From positions 336,085-365,722 of the forward strand of contig NMRA01000135.1 in the NCBI GenBank assembly GCA_002633005.1: a DNA stretch of 29,638 nucleotides, written 5' to 3'. This DNA comes from Phoronis australis. Lineage: Eukaryota; Phoronida; Phoronidae. Below the pieces are notes generated by a model that saw only the letters and a list, made by a program, of their open reading frames with translations, was not told where the DNA came from and ran no database searches. The position numbers and the translations under genes are program-made. Positions 21,369-29,638 of the stretch are shown here, in pieces; the stretch's first letter is position 1, and each line of letters starts with the position of its first letter.

Positions 21369-24300
21369 GTGAATTTTTATCATTACTTAAGACTTTGTAG
21401 TTTGGCCATGCAAGACATTAGCATCACTCTTCTTTGTCTTGTTTTTTTAATTTTTGTCTGAACTCTTTCGAAGGAATTCAATTAGAATGCCATTAATTGA
21501 GACTGGAATTTATTGAAATTCATTGAATTATTTCTGTTTATATTAGTTCCTAAAATAACAAGGTTTGTCTACGAAAATCTCACCAATTTAAGACATGACA
21601 GACAAGCGCTGGAATTTTTATCGACCCATTTAAACCCCTTAAAATCGGTTAAATTTTATAGAAAGGGAAGTATAACAATTATAAAAAGCCCAGTAGTCGC
21701 TTAGCATTGCTTTTGAACATCATTATTACATTATCATGAGAAAGTCATGTATTTTTCATGTGAAAACGCTGAGAATATGCTTAGATAAATCTGATGTCTC
21801 GGAAAAATAATGCTTGTGCTGGCTTACAGAGTAAATACACATACTTATCTATTGCAGGTTCTGTGGAGCAGTTTGTTTCTTCTAAGATATCATGCATGTT
21901 TAAGTTTGTTGTGGTGCTAGCCAAAGTCTTCAAGGACCTTGGAATCTCTACAAAGGTAGAACTGAATAAAGCCTGTGAAGCTCACTTCAGGTAAACCTCT
22001 ATCTGATTGATTAAGACTCCTAATAGCACAATTGTGCTTTCCTCTTGTGGTCAGTTGCAGTACTAATCTGTTGTCAGTTATCTTGTAATTTCCCATGAAA
22101 TTAGTGAGTTTAGTCTTCGTCAACAAAGGTTTGTCGATAATACCCAAGCTTTGAAATCACAGACTGAAAGTTGAATAAGGTGTAAGTTGCAACCAAGTTT
22201 TTTGCTTTAGGTGTCTAAGTGAAAAGTAATGTGATGGTTTTGATGGGTAATTGCTGCAGGCGAGTGAACTGAAGCTTGAACATATGCTAATTTCTATTTA
22301 CAGTGCAGCTAATTTATACGTACTGGAAAAACATTACGGGATTTTGTTTACACAATCTTGTGTTCTTCGCTCAATTCGCTCTGCACTATTTTTTTACATT
22401 CATGCTGAAAATTAACAATTCCATTCATGTTCACATCTTTTTCAGACATGCCGATGTCAGGGAGATTTTGGAAGACTTCTGGAAAACTGAGGTACTAATT
22501 ATGACAATCCATCAGTACAGCAACTGAAAATCTACACTGAATTAGTTTTGGTAATGTTTATTCTATTGTACACAGCAGCAATGGGCAAAATTTGCTGAAC
22601 GCACAACTATGTTCACGATTAATATTTTTCTGCAGTTGCCAGAGCTCCCTGTATCTCTGACGGTCCTTCGGAGTGCTTCATTAGAGCAGACAGCCAAGAG
22701 ACGTACAAAATTAATGAGTAAAATTACAAGAGAATATGTACATACTTAATTGTGTTTCCTGTTGGCTGGCCTGTCGTACAACTAATTTCATTAGATAGCT
22801 GTTTTAATTGTAACAGCACTAGATTTTATTTTGAAATCTGAGGTCATTTCAACATGTTTTTTTAAATCATGGACAAATACAATGGAGAACCACACCTTAC
22901 GTTTGTGTCTTTTTTGATTTTGTTCTTTGTTATGCGTGTTTACACAGATTGGGAAAGTTGGGCTATTTAGTATTCATCATAGCTGATATCAGTTACCCTA
23001 TCTTGATAGGTACAGCCTAACAATAGTTTAAGGCTTTTGAAAACTGGTTGTGTAATGGACCACGGATAATAAATTGATGAGGTGTGGGAATCTTGTTCTG
23101 AGATTTACTGGCAGTGTGTGCAGAATGTTTCACAAAAAATAACATGGGGGTCTCGCGGATGATAAACAATTTGTGGCCAAAATGCGAATCATTCAATTTG
23201 TCTTTGTTTTTTGTTTTTTGACAGGAAGACTGGGACCAGTTGTTATTGTCCATTGACAAACAGCTACACAGTGATGACGCCTCCTTAAAAGATGGCGATA
23301 CCAGTATGCTAGACGTTCCCTTGGTTGATGCTCACTCTAATGAGACGATCACATTGAAGTCTCTTCTTGGCGCTGGCGATATCCTGTTGATACTTTTGCG
23401 ACATTTTGCGTGACTTCCGTGACGGGATCATGTGGCCCAAGTCCTTGAGAGACAGGTAAGGGCATACAGTAATTGCTCCATGCCAACATAAATTTCTTTT
23501 ACAAAATATGGTAGTAACAGACAAGAAATCCAGGCATTCTTGCCTTCGACGGGTATGATACGAAATAAGGAAAAGATGGCGAATTTAGTACAAACGACAT
23601 CTTTTTACTGAGCAGCCGAGTGCAATTTTCGCATTATTTTAATTACTTTTGGGCTTTTATCCAACAATTGTGTCATCCTCATTGTATGTAACTTAAGTTT
23701 ACATCTAATCTTCAAAGTATCAGTTCAGTCTATTTTTGTTTTTCGATTATGTTTGCAACCTTTTACGTGAAATTTGATTCAAGGTAATATATATGATATG
23801 CTGTTAATCAACTGATTATATTTATGCATTAAACAGATAATACAGTAATACATACAAGCAGTAAATTGTCTTTCAGGCTGAATTCACTACACGATCCTGC
23901 AGCGTTTTCATAGTTTCATTTGGGGTGCGTGAGGGGGCCCTGCGTTGGATTAAGGAGACTGGCTGGCCTGGCAGAATGCTCCTTGACCAACAGCGACAGG
24001 TAGGTGAGCTGGTGTGACCCACAATGCTTAAGAGCTATATGAGATTATTTCTTACTTAGTAAACTTGATTTCGTTTCCCCTTAGCTTACGTGAGCGACCA
24101 TAAAATATTTGCGTGTCTCAAATAATTTTATTTGTAATAAGACGAAAGAATTATTTTTTGTGAGTTGTTAAAACAGAACAATGTTGCAAAAAAGGTATAA
24201 TGTACCCGCATTTTTAGAACCAGCTTTCTCCACTGAATAATGGGTTTCAAAACTGGTTCTAAACATGTGGCATGTTATATCTGACTATTGCCCAAAATGA

Positions 24301-27300
24301 GCTTGTACTGACAATGTGCAATGAAAAAATGAAGTATGTTAGCTACAGACCTGCACACCTCAGAAGGGTGATTGTAGGATGTCTTTTATTATTGGATTTT
24401 GTATCAACTTTTAATGCATGGCTTTTTTTGGCACTTGCCAATCAATATGTGTCCATGAAATTCTACAGGAAGTTGATTTCTGAGATTTTTTAAAAAAATA
24501 GTAACTTTTACAGAGTTGGAAAGGAAGCAAAGGTGTTCTTTGGTGCAAATTAAATACAGGTGAAGAAATATACCTCCAGCAACTAAAGGAAAAGTGTTAC
24601 ACTCCACGAAATAGCAATTTATTTCAGCTAGTCTTTTACTGCTGTGAAGTTTTCCCAAATACTGAAATTGCTCTGCTCCTCACATTGTACTTGGATCAGT
24701 GTTCATGATATTGAGAGTTGATGGCATTACTTGCGTTTCTTGTACAAATTTATTGAAGGAGTAAAGGTATCATGAAATTGACTTAACGAAGGTAAAGGGA
24801 TTTGTGCTGAAAATGTATCTTGAAAGTTTTGTTTTGAAAGAAGTCGGTATATTTAAGTTAATTAAAGTTTTTGTACCTTTCATCATTGCTTCCATTCCTT
24901 ACCAAGGGGAATATGGCAACAGTGATGTTCAGTGAATACATAGGGTAGCTGTACATAGTAATACATTCTCTTGAGAGATGAAACTTCAGTGTAGCACCTT
25001 TTTGTGTGGAGCCACTTTGAGTAGCATTACTTTGAATGACATCATCTCGTGTGTTTACATGATTTTCTCAGTTGTGCTTAGTGCCATGTTTTTATTTGAC
25101 ACAATTTTACTTGGGATTTTAGCTTTACAGATCAGTTGGTCTTGGACGGTCTGTGTTCAAGGTAAGTTGAACCTGTTAGTTGAGGTGATAAACTCCTTCT
25201 TAACCTCTGTTTAGTTTGCTCATGACCATGCTGTAAATATCTGTTTTTAACGGAGGTAGAGATCTGAGAATTGCATTAACATTTAAATTTCTATAGTTAT
25301 CTATTTTTTTCAGTACTAAGGATGAAACCCTTTTGGGTCTTTCCTGGGTAACGTATAAATTTGTTTGTGCTGGTTGTGGTTCCAGCTATGGTGAAACTAC
25401 TTGCCATCTTAAAACCCAAGCTAAAGAACATTTAGGTACTGACAAATAGTTCTCACATTAATGACTAATTGCAGAGATCCAACTCCACTGTAATGCAGAA
25501 TGCGCATTCAGCAAATCCTTTAATATTCTGGATCAGGCTGAAATAACAAAAGGAACTCATAATCCATGAGTCACTTCACATCAGCTAGCTCAAGCCTGAT
25601 CTGAATAAGCAGCTGGCGCAAGCAGGCTGTCACTGGTCTTATGAAGTGTCTTTTGATGTTTTGAATGCTATAATCTCTGGTGATAGCTCTACTGTGCACT
25701 GTGTGGGTCAAGATTGTTAGTTGGCCATGATTGCTTGCCCTGATGTTGATGCTTAGAACACAAAACATATTGAAGTTGAAAAATCTTGTTTTTGTTAATA
25801 TTGTTCACTAACAATTTCCGCAACAAATCAGAAGTTTTCCTCTAAAATTAGATGAATGTGGAACTTAAATGAGCCTACTTATGTTGCTATAAACTTGAAC
25901 TTTAGCATATCATTTAAATGACAACTTACACCTGACAAGTCACATGGATTAGTCATCGGCTTTAGTGTCGTGATAAAAGTGATGATTTAAGCGAGGAAGC
26001 TTGAACTGACATTTTATGATCACTAACAACTGTACAATGATATTTTGTTCGTAGGTTTGGAGTATAGCTACTCTGACATTTTATGCTGAGCAGATAGCTG
26101 CGGGCAGGACGCTTCCCCGACCATTTGAAAATGTAGAAGATGATCCACATCAGGTGTGTTGAAATCTAATGACAATCTATAAAAACTTTCTTTGACGTCA
26201 GCTGATAATTTCGAGGAGTTGGAATAAGAATTTGTTGTTGTTTAAAGCTGTTGTCTCTGAATGCCTCTTGACAACCATCTGAAACTGGGAGTAGTTGGTC
26301 TACAAATGCCAATATCATGGGCAGTGATGGCAATCCTCATTTGAGGAACAGATAGTTAGTGCCGAGAGCTGGCGATAACTTTTTTAGTGAAAGTATACTG
26401 AAAACCAAAAAGCCCCATTATAGTTCAAACTTAGTGTCAATAAACTTTACATAAACTCTTCATGGAATAGTTTACTCTAACTTGCAATTGAATTTAAATC
26501 TTGGACACATGTTAAAAATCATCCATTACAGTCGTGTTTTCTTACAGTGAAGGTTGCAACTCTTTTGGTCAGGTGACCAGTAATATTCATACTTAAGACA
26601 AAAAATGAAAGGGAGATAATTACAGTTTTGCCAAATATTTATATCGAATCTATTAATCAGAGGTAACGTTTCCATTCCAGTAGTTATGTATACTTTGTTT
26701 ATCTATCAAGAAATGAATCGCTTGAAGAGCTCCAATACACATCCATCATCTGTATTGCTACGGCGTACACAGGCAATGTATTGCCTGATACTCTGGAAGA
26801 TGCTTTTGGCCCCACCGTTTTGTCTGCTGACTCTGACTAGAACAGTGCTTTGCTTAGAAAATCTGTTAATAGTCATAATCCTTTCATATTGTTACATTAA
26901 CCCTTATCCTGCGCTAGGCGAGGTCAGCCTACAAGCCTATTATCCTATTAAAATGCGTCGGGTGTACTCAATCGCCTAAAATAAGCTACGGCTAGGCTGT
27001 GCAAGGAGAGTGTACTCAACCCAGGACACTGGTGTTTTTCATTCAGAAATTGTGGAAGCCCCGTATGCTGTTTATATATGTGAGCATGCGTATTCCACAG
27101 CTCATAGTTTCCTGTACACTTTTCTGATTTACAACATATGGCTGTGGTTATTTGTTTCCGAGATATTTGAAAGTTTACGCAAGTTTTATCTTGGCTGGTG
27201 CCAAACGTGGTAAGGTGACTGTTGACCAGTTTCTTGAGGAAGTGTTCATGGACTCAGATAGTGAAAACGAGCTGGAATTGGCAATCGAAAGTGACGGTGA

Positions 27301-28561
27301 CAGTGACGGGAAAACTAACACAACAGTCACAAGTAATGCAGATTCTATCGATTCGGATCTCAGTGCAATTTTTGGAGGAGTTACTGGTCCCTGAAGCTGA
27401 ACTTGGAGGGGCCTACGACGATGCTTGGCTCATGCCCTTCAGGCATAATACAGGGCCTCTGAAACATGATGGAACTCATTCAGAATTAGTCGTTTTTGTG
27501 ACTTTCACAGAGTAGCTTTGTGCCCCCACCCGTGTTTCAAGTTTTTACACACCAACGTGAACTTCAAAACAGACTTTAGCAAGCAACTGCACCAGTCATG
27601 AATTTGTAATCGTGCAAAGTTGAGGTATGTTATATACTGTACATTCTTGTTTGTAGATGTGATGTTACAGACAATAAATCTGCTTTACTAAACATGCAAG
27701 TCTCATGGATTCCCTTTTAAAAATGCTTATTCCGGTTTTTAAGTGTCAGCTCTAATGTTCTCATGTGCGAAAACAGATAAAAACAAAGAGTGTCCAGTTT
27801 GAAAATTTAGGCTATGGTAAAGATATGCATATGGTGAAAATCTCCATTAAATTCTGAACAGCTTTCGTGCACACCACTGTTATGTAAAGTTGATATTACC
27901 CCTTCAAATTTCCAATCTAAAAATGTTAGGTCATTAATCTGAGTGACCTTCATAACAGCCCAGTGCACAGCAGCAGTGGTGACCTACTTACCTCAGCGCA
28001 CAGGGAAAGTTGTCTGAATAGAGGCTTAGCGGGATAAGGGTTAATATTGCAAAATTGTGGTGGACTTTGTTCAAGTTGATGTTGCTGAAACGCTTAACCA
28101 TTGGTACGTTTGCAATTAACAGGCTTCATTCAAACTCCTAGAAGGATCATGACTTGACACCTTGCTTGGCATAATGAGTTGTGTGTGGACTGGAATTATT
28201 GTGCAAAAGCACCTGTGGACTCAATGGTGGCAACCTTGTTACTTGTACTCAATTGGTGTAGTGTATCACTTCACGTGATATGTGATCCTTCTTGTAGATG
28301 GGTGGAGATTTCATACTAGACAAAGATGGCGGTTTGATTCTGTCCTACTGTAGTAAAGATTCAACTGATCGACCGACAGTAGATTCTTTACTTGACAAGC
28401 TACAGGTACTACATGTTAAACAAATTGCGATTGATGTATATTCATTTTTTATGTCGTATTGACAGCATCTGTGTTTGACAGATGGTGTTAATTGTTTTGT
28501 TGCACAATAAACACAATCTATAATTCAAATGTGTTTTGTGTAGGATTTGAAGCATTTTTAA
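21272..28561 (+). CDS. SELENOL: Selenoprotein L (two-selenocysteine UxxU, thioredoxin/peroxiredoxin-like), 10 exons
   Basis: SelL is a thioredoxin-fold selenoprotein of aquatic organisms whose two Sec residues form a diselenide. It is related to the AhpC/TSA-2 (PRXL2/AAED1) group and is presumed to be a redox enzyme of unknown substrate. Exons 21272-21368, 21858-21990, 22446-22491, 22636-22737, 23225-23455, 23877-23999, 25123-25161, 26055-26153, 28298-28405 and 28544-28561 join in frame to about 331 residues. Residues about 1-150 are a mainly helical N-terminal region. The redox fold follows (DVPLVDAHSNETITLKSLLG), then ILLILLRHFA-U-L-P-U-RDH with Sec189 and Sec192 at TGA 23411 and 23420. C-terminal hallmarks are SVFIVSFG, GWPGRMLLD, LYRSVGLGRSVFK, MGGDFILDKDG and SYCSKDSTDRPTVDSLLDKL. 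Start chosen: the ATG at 21272 opens a conserved-looking exon. The exon 4 donor and the last exon are the least certain parts. The SECIS at 29258-29318 supports Sec decoding. Confidence 0.9.
21858..21990 (+). CDS. SELENOL: SelL exon 2
   Basis: 133 nt, acceptor TATTGCAG and donor TTCAG before GTAAAC, entering in phase 1 and leaving in phase 2. It encodes GSVEQFVSSKISCMF, then VVVLAKVFKDLGIS and ELNKACEAHF, probably helical. Confidence 0.8.
22446..22491 (+). CDS. SELENOL: SelL exon 3
   Basis: 46 nt, acceptor CTTTTTCAG and donor GAG before GTACTA. It completes an Arg codon and encodes HADVREILEDFWKTE, ending in phase 0. Confidence 0.75.
22636..22737 (+). CDS. SELENOL: SelL exon 4
   Basis: 102 nt after the acceptor TTTCTGCAG, encoding LPELPVSLTVLRSASLEQ and then a basic segment (AKRRTKLMSKITREY). 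The donor GTACAT at 22738 is chosen because it keeps phase 0 into exon 5. Donors at GTAAAA or GTACAA further upstream would break the frame. The right edge is moderately certain. Confidence 0.65.
23225..23455 (+). CDS. SELENOL: SelL exon 5, with the UxxU redox site
   Basis: 231 nt after the acceptor TTTGACAG, donor GACAG before GTAAGG, phase 0 at both ends. It encodes residues 127-203: EDWDQLLLSIDKQLHSDD, MLDVPLVDAHSNETITLKSL, GDILLILLRHFA, Sec, LP, Sec, RDHVAQVLERQ. Apart from the two TGA codons the frame is open, and coding-like sequence continues on both sides of them. Confidence 0.93.
23411..23422 (+). other. SELENOL: Two in-frame TGA (Sec) codons, U-L-P-U
   Basis: TGA at 23411-23413 and 23420-23422 flank CTT CCG. 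They sit right after RHFA, where PRXL2-type proteins carry a CxxC-like motif. The spacing of two residues is the diselenide signature of SelL. They lie upstream of several exon junctions, so if not decoded the mRNA should be exposed to nonsense-mediated decay (inference). Confidence 0.93.
23877..23999 (+). CDS. SELENOL: SelL exon 6
   Basis: 123 nt, acceptor TGTCTTTCAG and donor CGACAG before GTAGGT, phase 0. It encodes AEFTTRSCSVFIVSFGVREG, then ALRWIKETGWPG and RMLLDQQRQ, the beta strand, helix and strand that follow the redox site in this fold. A second donor four bases on (GTGAGC) would shift the frame. Confidence 0.88.
24000..25122 (+). other. SELENOL: SelL intron 6
   Basis: About 1.1 kb between GTAGGT and TTTTAG. 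Small open frames (24272-24493 plus, 24404-24658 minus, 24978-25214 plus) are AT-rich and unlike any domain. The last one reads into exon 7 only in the wrong frame. I see nothing else here. Confidence 0.6.
25123..25161 (+). CDS. SELENOL: SelL exon 7
   Basis: A 39-nt microexon-like piece, acceptor GGGATTTTAG and donor TTCAAG before GTAAGT, phase 0. It encodes LYRSVGLGRSVFK, matching the 'lYr.lGl.r' step after the strand in PRXL2 proteins. A downstream AG (CTTTACAG) is not used, because that would lose the frame. Confidence 0.85.
26055..26153 (+). CDS. SELENOL: SelL exon 8
   Basis: 99 nt, acceptor TTGTTCGTAG and donor CATCAG before GTGTGT, phase 0. It encodes VWSIATLTFYAEQIAAGRT, LPRPFENVEDDPHQ. 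Confidence 0.88.
26901..28040 (+). mobile_element. piggyBac-type element, 1,140 bp, internally deleted, in SelL intron 8
   Basis: TTAA flanks both ends (26897-26900 and 28041-28044), the piggyBac target duplication. The left end reads CCCTTATCCTGCGCTAGGC. The right end read inward is CCCTTATCCCGCTAAGCC, so the termini are inverted repeats of about 9 perfect bases extended by further matches. The left subterminal region has two GTGTACTCAA blocks (26962 and 27010). The interior holds a remnant of a transposase N-terminus, then an AATAAA at 27675. It is too short to encode the whole enzyme, so it would need one supplied in trans. Confidence 0.85.
27203..27515 (+). pseudogene. Broken piggyBac transposase N-terminal remnant
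   Basis: One frame encodes an acidic leader (DQFLEEVFMDSDSENELELA, then SDGDSDGK) up to a stop at 27392-27394. A shifted frame continues with GGAYDDAWLMPFRHNTGP, whose W-x-x-F-x5-GP pattern fits the region just before the DDE domain of piggyBac transposases, and it stops at about 27515. None of the catalytic aspartates is present. The family call rests mainly on the TTAA and terminal repeats that surround it. Confidence 0.6.
28298..28405 (+). CDS. SELENOL: SelL exon 9
   Basis: 108 nt, acceptor CCTTCTTGTAG and donor CTACAG before GTACTA, phase 0. It encodes MGGDFILDKDGGLILSYC, SKDSTDRPTVDSLLDKLQ, the final strand-turn-strand and the start of the last helix. Confidence 0.9.
28544..28561 (+). 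CDS. SELENOL: SelL exon 10, coding part (preferred model)
   Basis: After the acceptor TGTTTTGTGTAG, phase 0 reading gives DLKHF and TAA, which extends the final helix naturally (LLDKLQDLKHF). The rest of the exon would be 3'UTR containing the SECIS. The alternative acceptor at 29243 gives TGA as the very first codon and would put the stop 23 nt from the SECIS core. Both models keep the SECIS in the last exon. Confidence 0.55.
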   Translation, partial: DLKHF

Positions 28562-29257
28562 ACTTCCTTGAGATTGTCATCCATCAATAACCTCTCCTCT
28601 TGGTTGGGATGTTCAAATTACTTGTGTAAAGTCTTGAAGTTTTGGGTAAAAGTTTGTTTTATTTTTGTCCAGACATCTCAACTTTTTAAATGAATTTGAT
28701 ACTCGTTCAAGTGGAGGTATTTTTGCATGCACTGTGTTGAATGTTAGAAATGTTTTGTACTCTGATTTTAAGATGAAGTACAGTACAGGTCATGAACTTT
28801 CGATGGACAACTGCTCAGAAAAATAGCTGACCGGACTGCTAAATTTCTTTGGCAGACCGATAACTGACCACACAACAGACTGCAATACAGATTTCAATGC
28901 TTAGCAAGTTTTCTCACTCTTAACTTTATGATTAGTCTAAGGCCCTGTCACTACAACTCTTCTCATTTTGAAATCATTTTTATTTGCTTTTTCAAAAAAA
29001 TTCACTTTCGTTTCGTGCAATGATCTGTCTACATCAGATAAAATATTTTTTGACAATTTTTTTTTCATGTACGAGATGGGTGGAGGACTGGTTGACGATC
29101 ACCCGTTGGCTAGTTTCTGACTGGTCAGCCAAGAACTTTGACCTTTGCTGTATGACTATTCATTTCAGCAGCATCATATATTATTTAACTTTAACTACTT
29201 ATTTTTTGACATTTTCCCGTAATTCCCGTCTTTAATATTACAGTGAAACAGCTGCAT

Positions 29258-29318
29258 GCCACCAGTATGACTGTCGTCTCTGAAACCTTACAGGGGAGAT
29301 AACATGAAGTTTGGTGGC
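29258..29318 (+). promoter_or_regulatory. SELENOL: SECIS element of SelL
   Basis: Helix I is GCCACCA (29258-29264) with TGGTGGC (29312-29318), 7 perfect pairs. After a small internal loop (GT / GTT) come the kink-turn quartet strands ATGA (29267-29270) and TGAA (29305-29308), giving the tandem G-A pairs that SBP2 needs. Helix II is TGT/ACA, one mismatch, then GTCTCT/GGAGAT with two wobbles. The AAA (29283-29285) begins the apical loop exactly 12 nt after ATGA, within the usual 10-13. It looks like a form 1 SECIS with an open apical loop. Confidence 0.88.
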
Positions 29319-29638
29319 TAAGCGGTTGCAGTAACTACCTTTTGCTGCTTGTTCGAAAGATTGCTTAATGTTGTTTAACCTGGTGATGCACAATGTGGTG
29401 TCTGTTATAAACAGAGAGTTTTTGGTTATTATGAGACTGGTAGTAATTATTTGTGCACAATTGTGGGAGATTTTTGAAAACTTTTATCTGTTGTCATAAT
29501 ATTGTCTGATCACGTTTAAGTCTGTGAAACCTTTTGTCCATTTTGAACATTTATTGAATGCAATAAGTTTTACTTTTAACATGGTTTATTCGCACAAATA
29601 TTTTATGTTTATATATTAAGTATGTATATTGTAAAGTG
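29319..29638 (+). other. SELENOL: Rest of SelL 3'UTR / window end
   Basis: AT-rich sequence after the SECIS with no open frame. No canonical AATAAA is visible before the window ends, so the transcript end is either beyond the window or uses a variant signal. Confidence 0.4.

Noticed and set aside
23411-23422. TGA codons in exon 5 as evidence of a pseudogene
   Set aside because: Both fall at the UxxU position of SelL, the frame is otherwise intact over ten exons, and a SECIS lies downstream.
26686-26979. 97-residue plus-strand frame in SelL intron 8
   Set aside because: It runs across the left end of the piggyBac-type element and has no domain features, so it is a chance frame.
28785-28860. 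Second SECIS candidate around TCATGAACTTTCGATGG and GCTGACCGG
   Set aside because: I could not find a helix I or correctly spaced AAA and GA strand. The element at 29258-29318 fits all parts.
1-29638. CRISPR arrays, prokaryotic operons or prophage
   Set aside because: No regularly spaced repeats, no ribosome-binding-site-led gene series, and clear spliceosomal introns. The window is metazoan.

Overview
The window is AT-rich DNA from an animal, most likely a marine invertebrate. It holds two intron-split genes with clear GT/AG borders, many short dispersed repeats and non-autonomous DNA transposons, and no bacterial-style operons. The species cannot be read from the sequence. A two-selenocysteine selenoprotein L fits an aquatic animal, possibly an invertebrate deuterostome (inference).

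Bases 1-13450 are a repeat-rich, gene-poor region. They hold at least five diverged copies of a roughly 200-bp repeat (two head to tail, one inverted and interrupted), two copies of a small inverted-repeat element, three copies of a second repeat family, and elements with GGGGGTAC ends. The only convincing open frame is an intronless one at 3308-4057 on the minus strand. It encodes 249 residues with a coiled coil and a Ser/Arg-rich tail, and I do not recognise its family.

Bases 13458-20572 (minus strand) hold a complete five-exon cornichon gene (CNIH1 type, 146 residues). Its coding exons lie between 16570 and 20572, and a long 3'UTR probably follows, ending near an AATAAA at 13458-13463. Cornichons are ER cargo receptors. 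Exon 3 is easy to miss because a longer open frame, antisense to it, covers it on the plus strand.

Bases 21272 to about 29600 (plus strand) hold selenoprotein L, transcribed divergently from cornichon across 699 bp. Ten coding exons join in frame into about 331 residues. Exon 5 carries two in-frame TGA codons as U-L-P-U at the thioredoxin CxxC position, the SelL signature. A well-formed SECIS element lies at 29258-29318 in the last exon. Intron 8 carries a 1,140-bp piggyBac-type element with TTAA on both sides and a broken transposase remnant.

The main result is the SelL gene with its SECIS. Ordinary gene finding would read the two TGA codons as stops and would truncate the gene or skip its catalytic exon.
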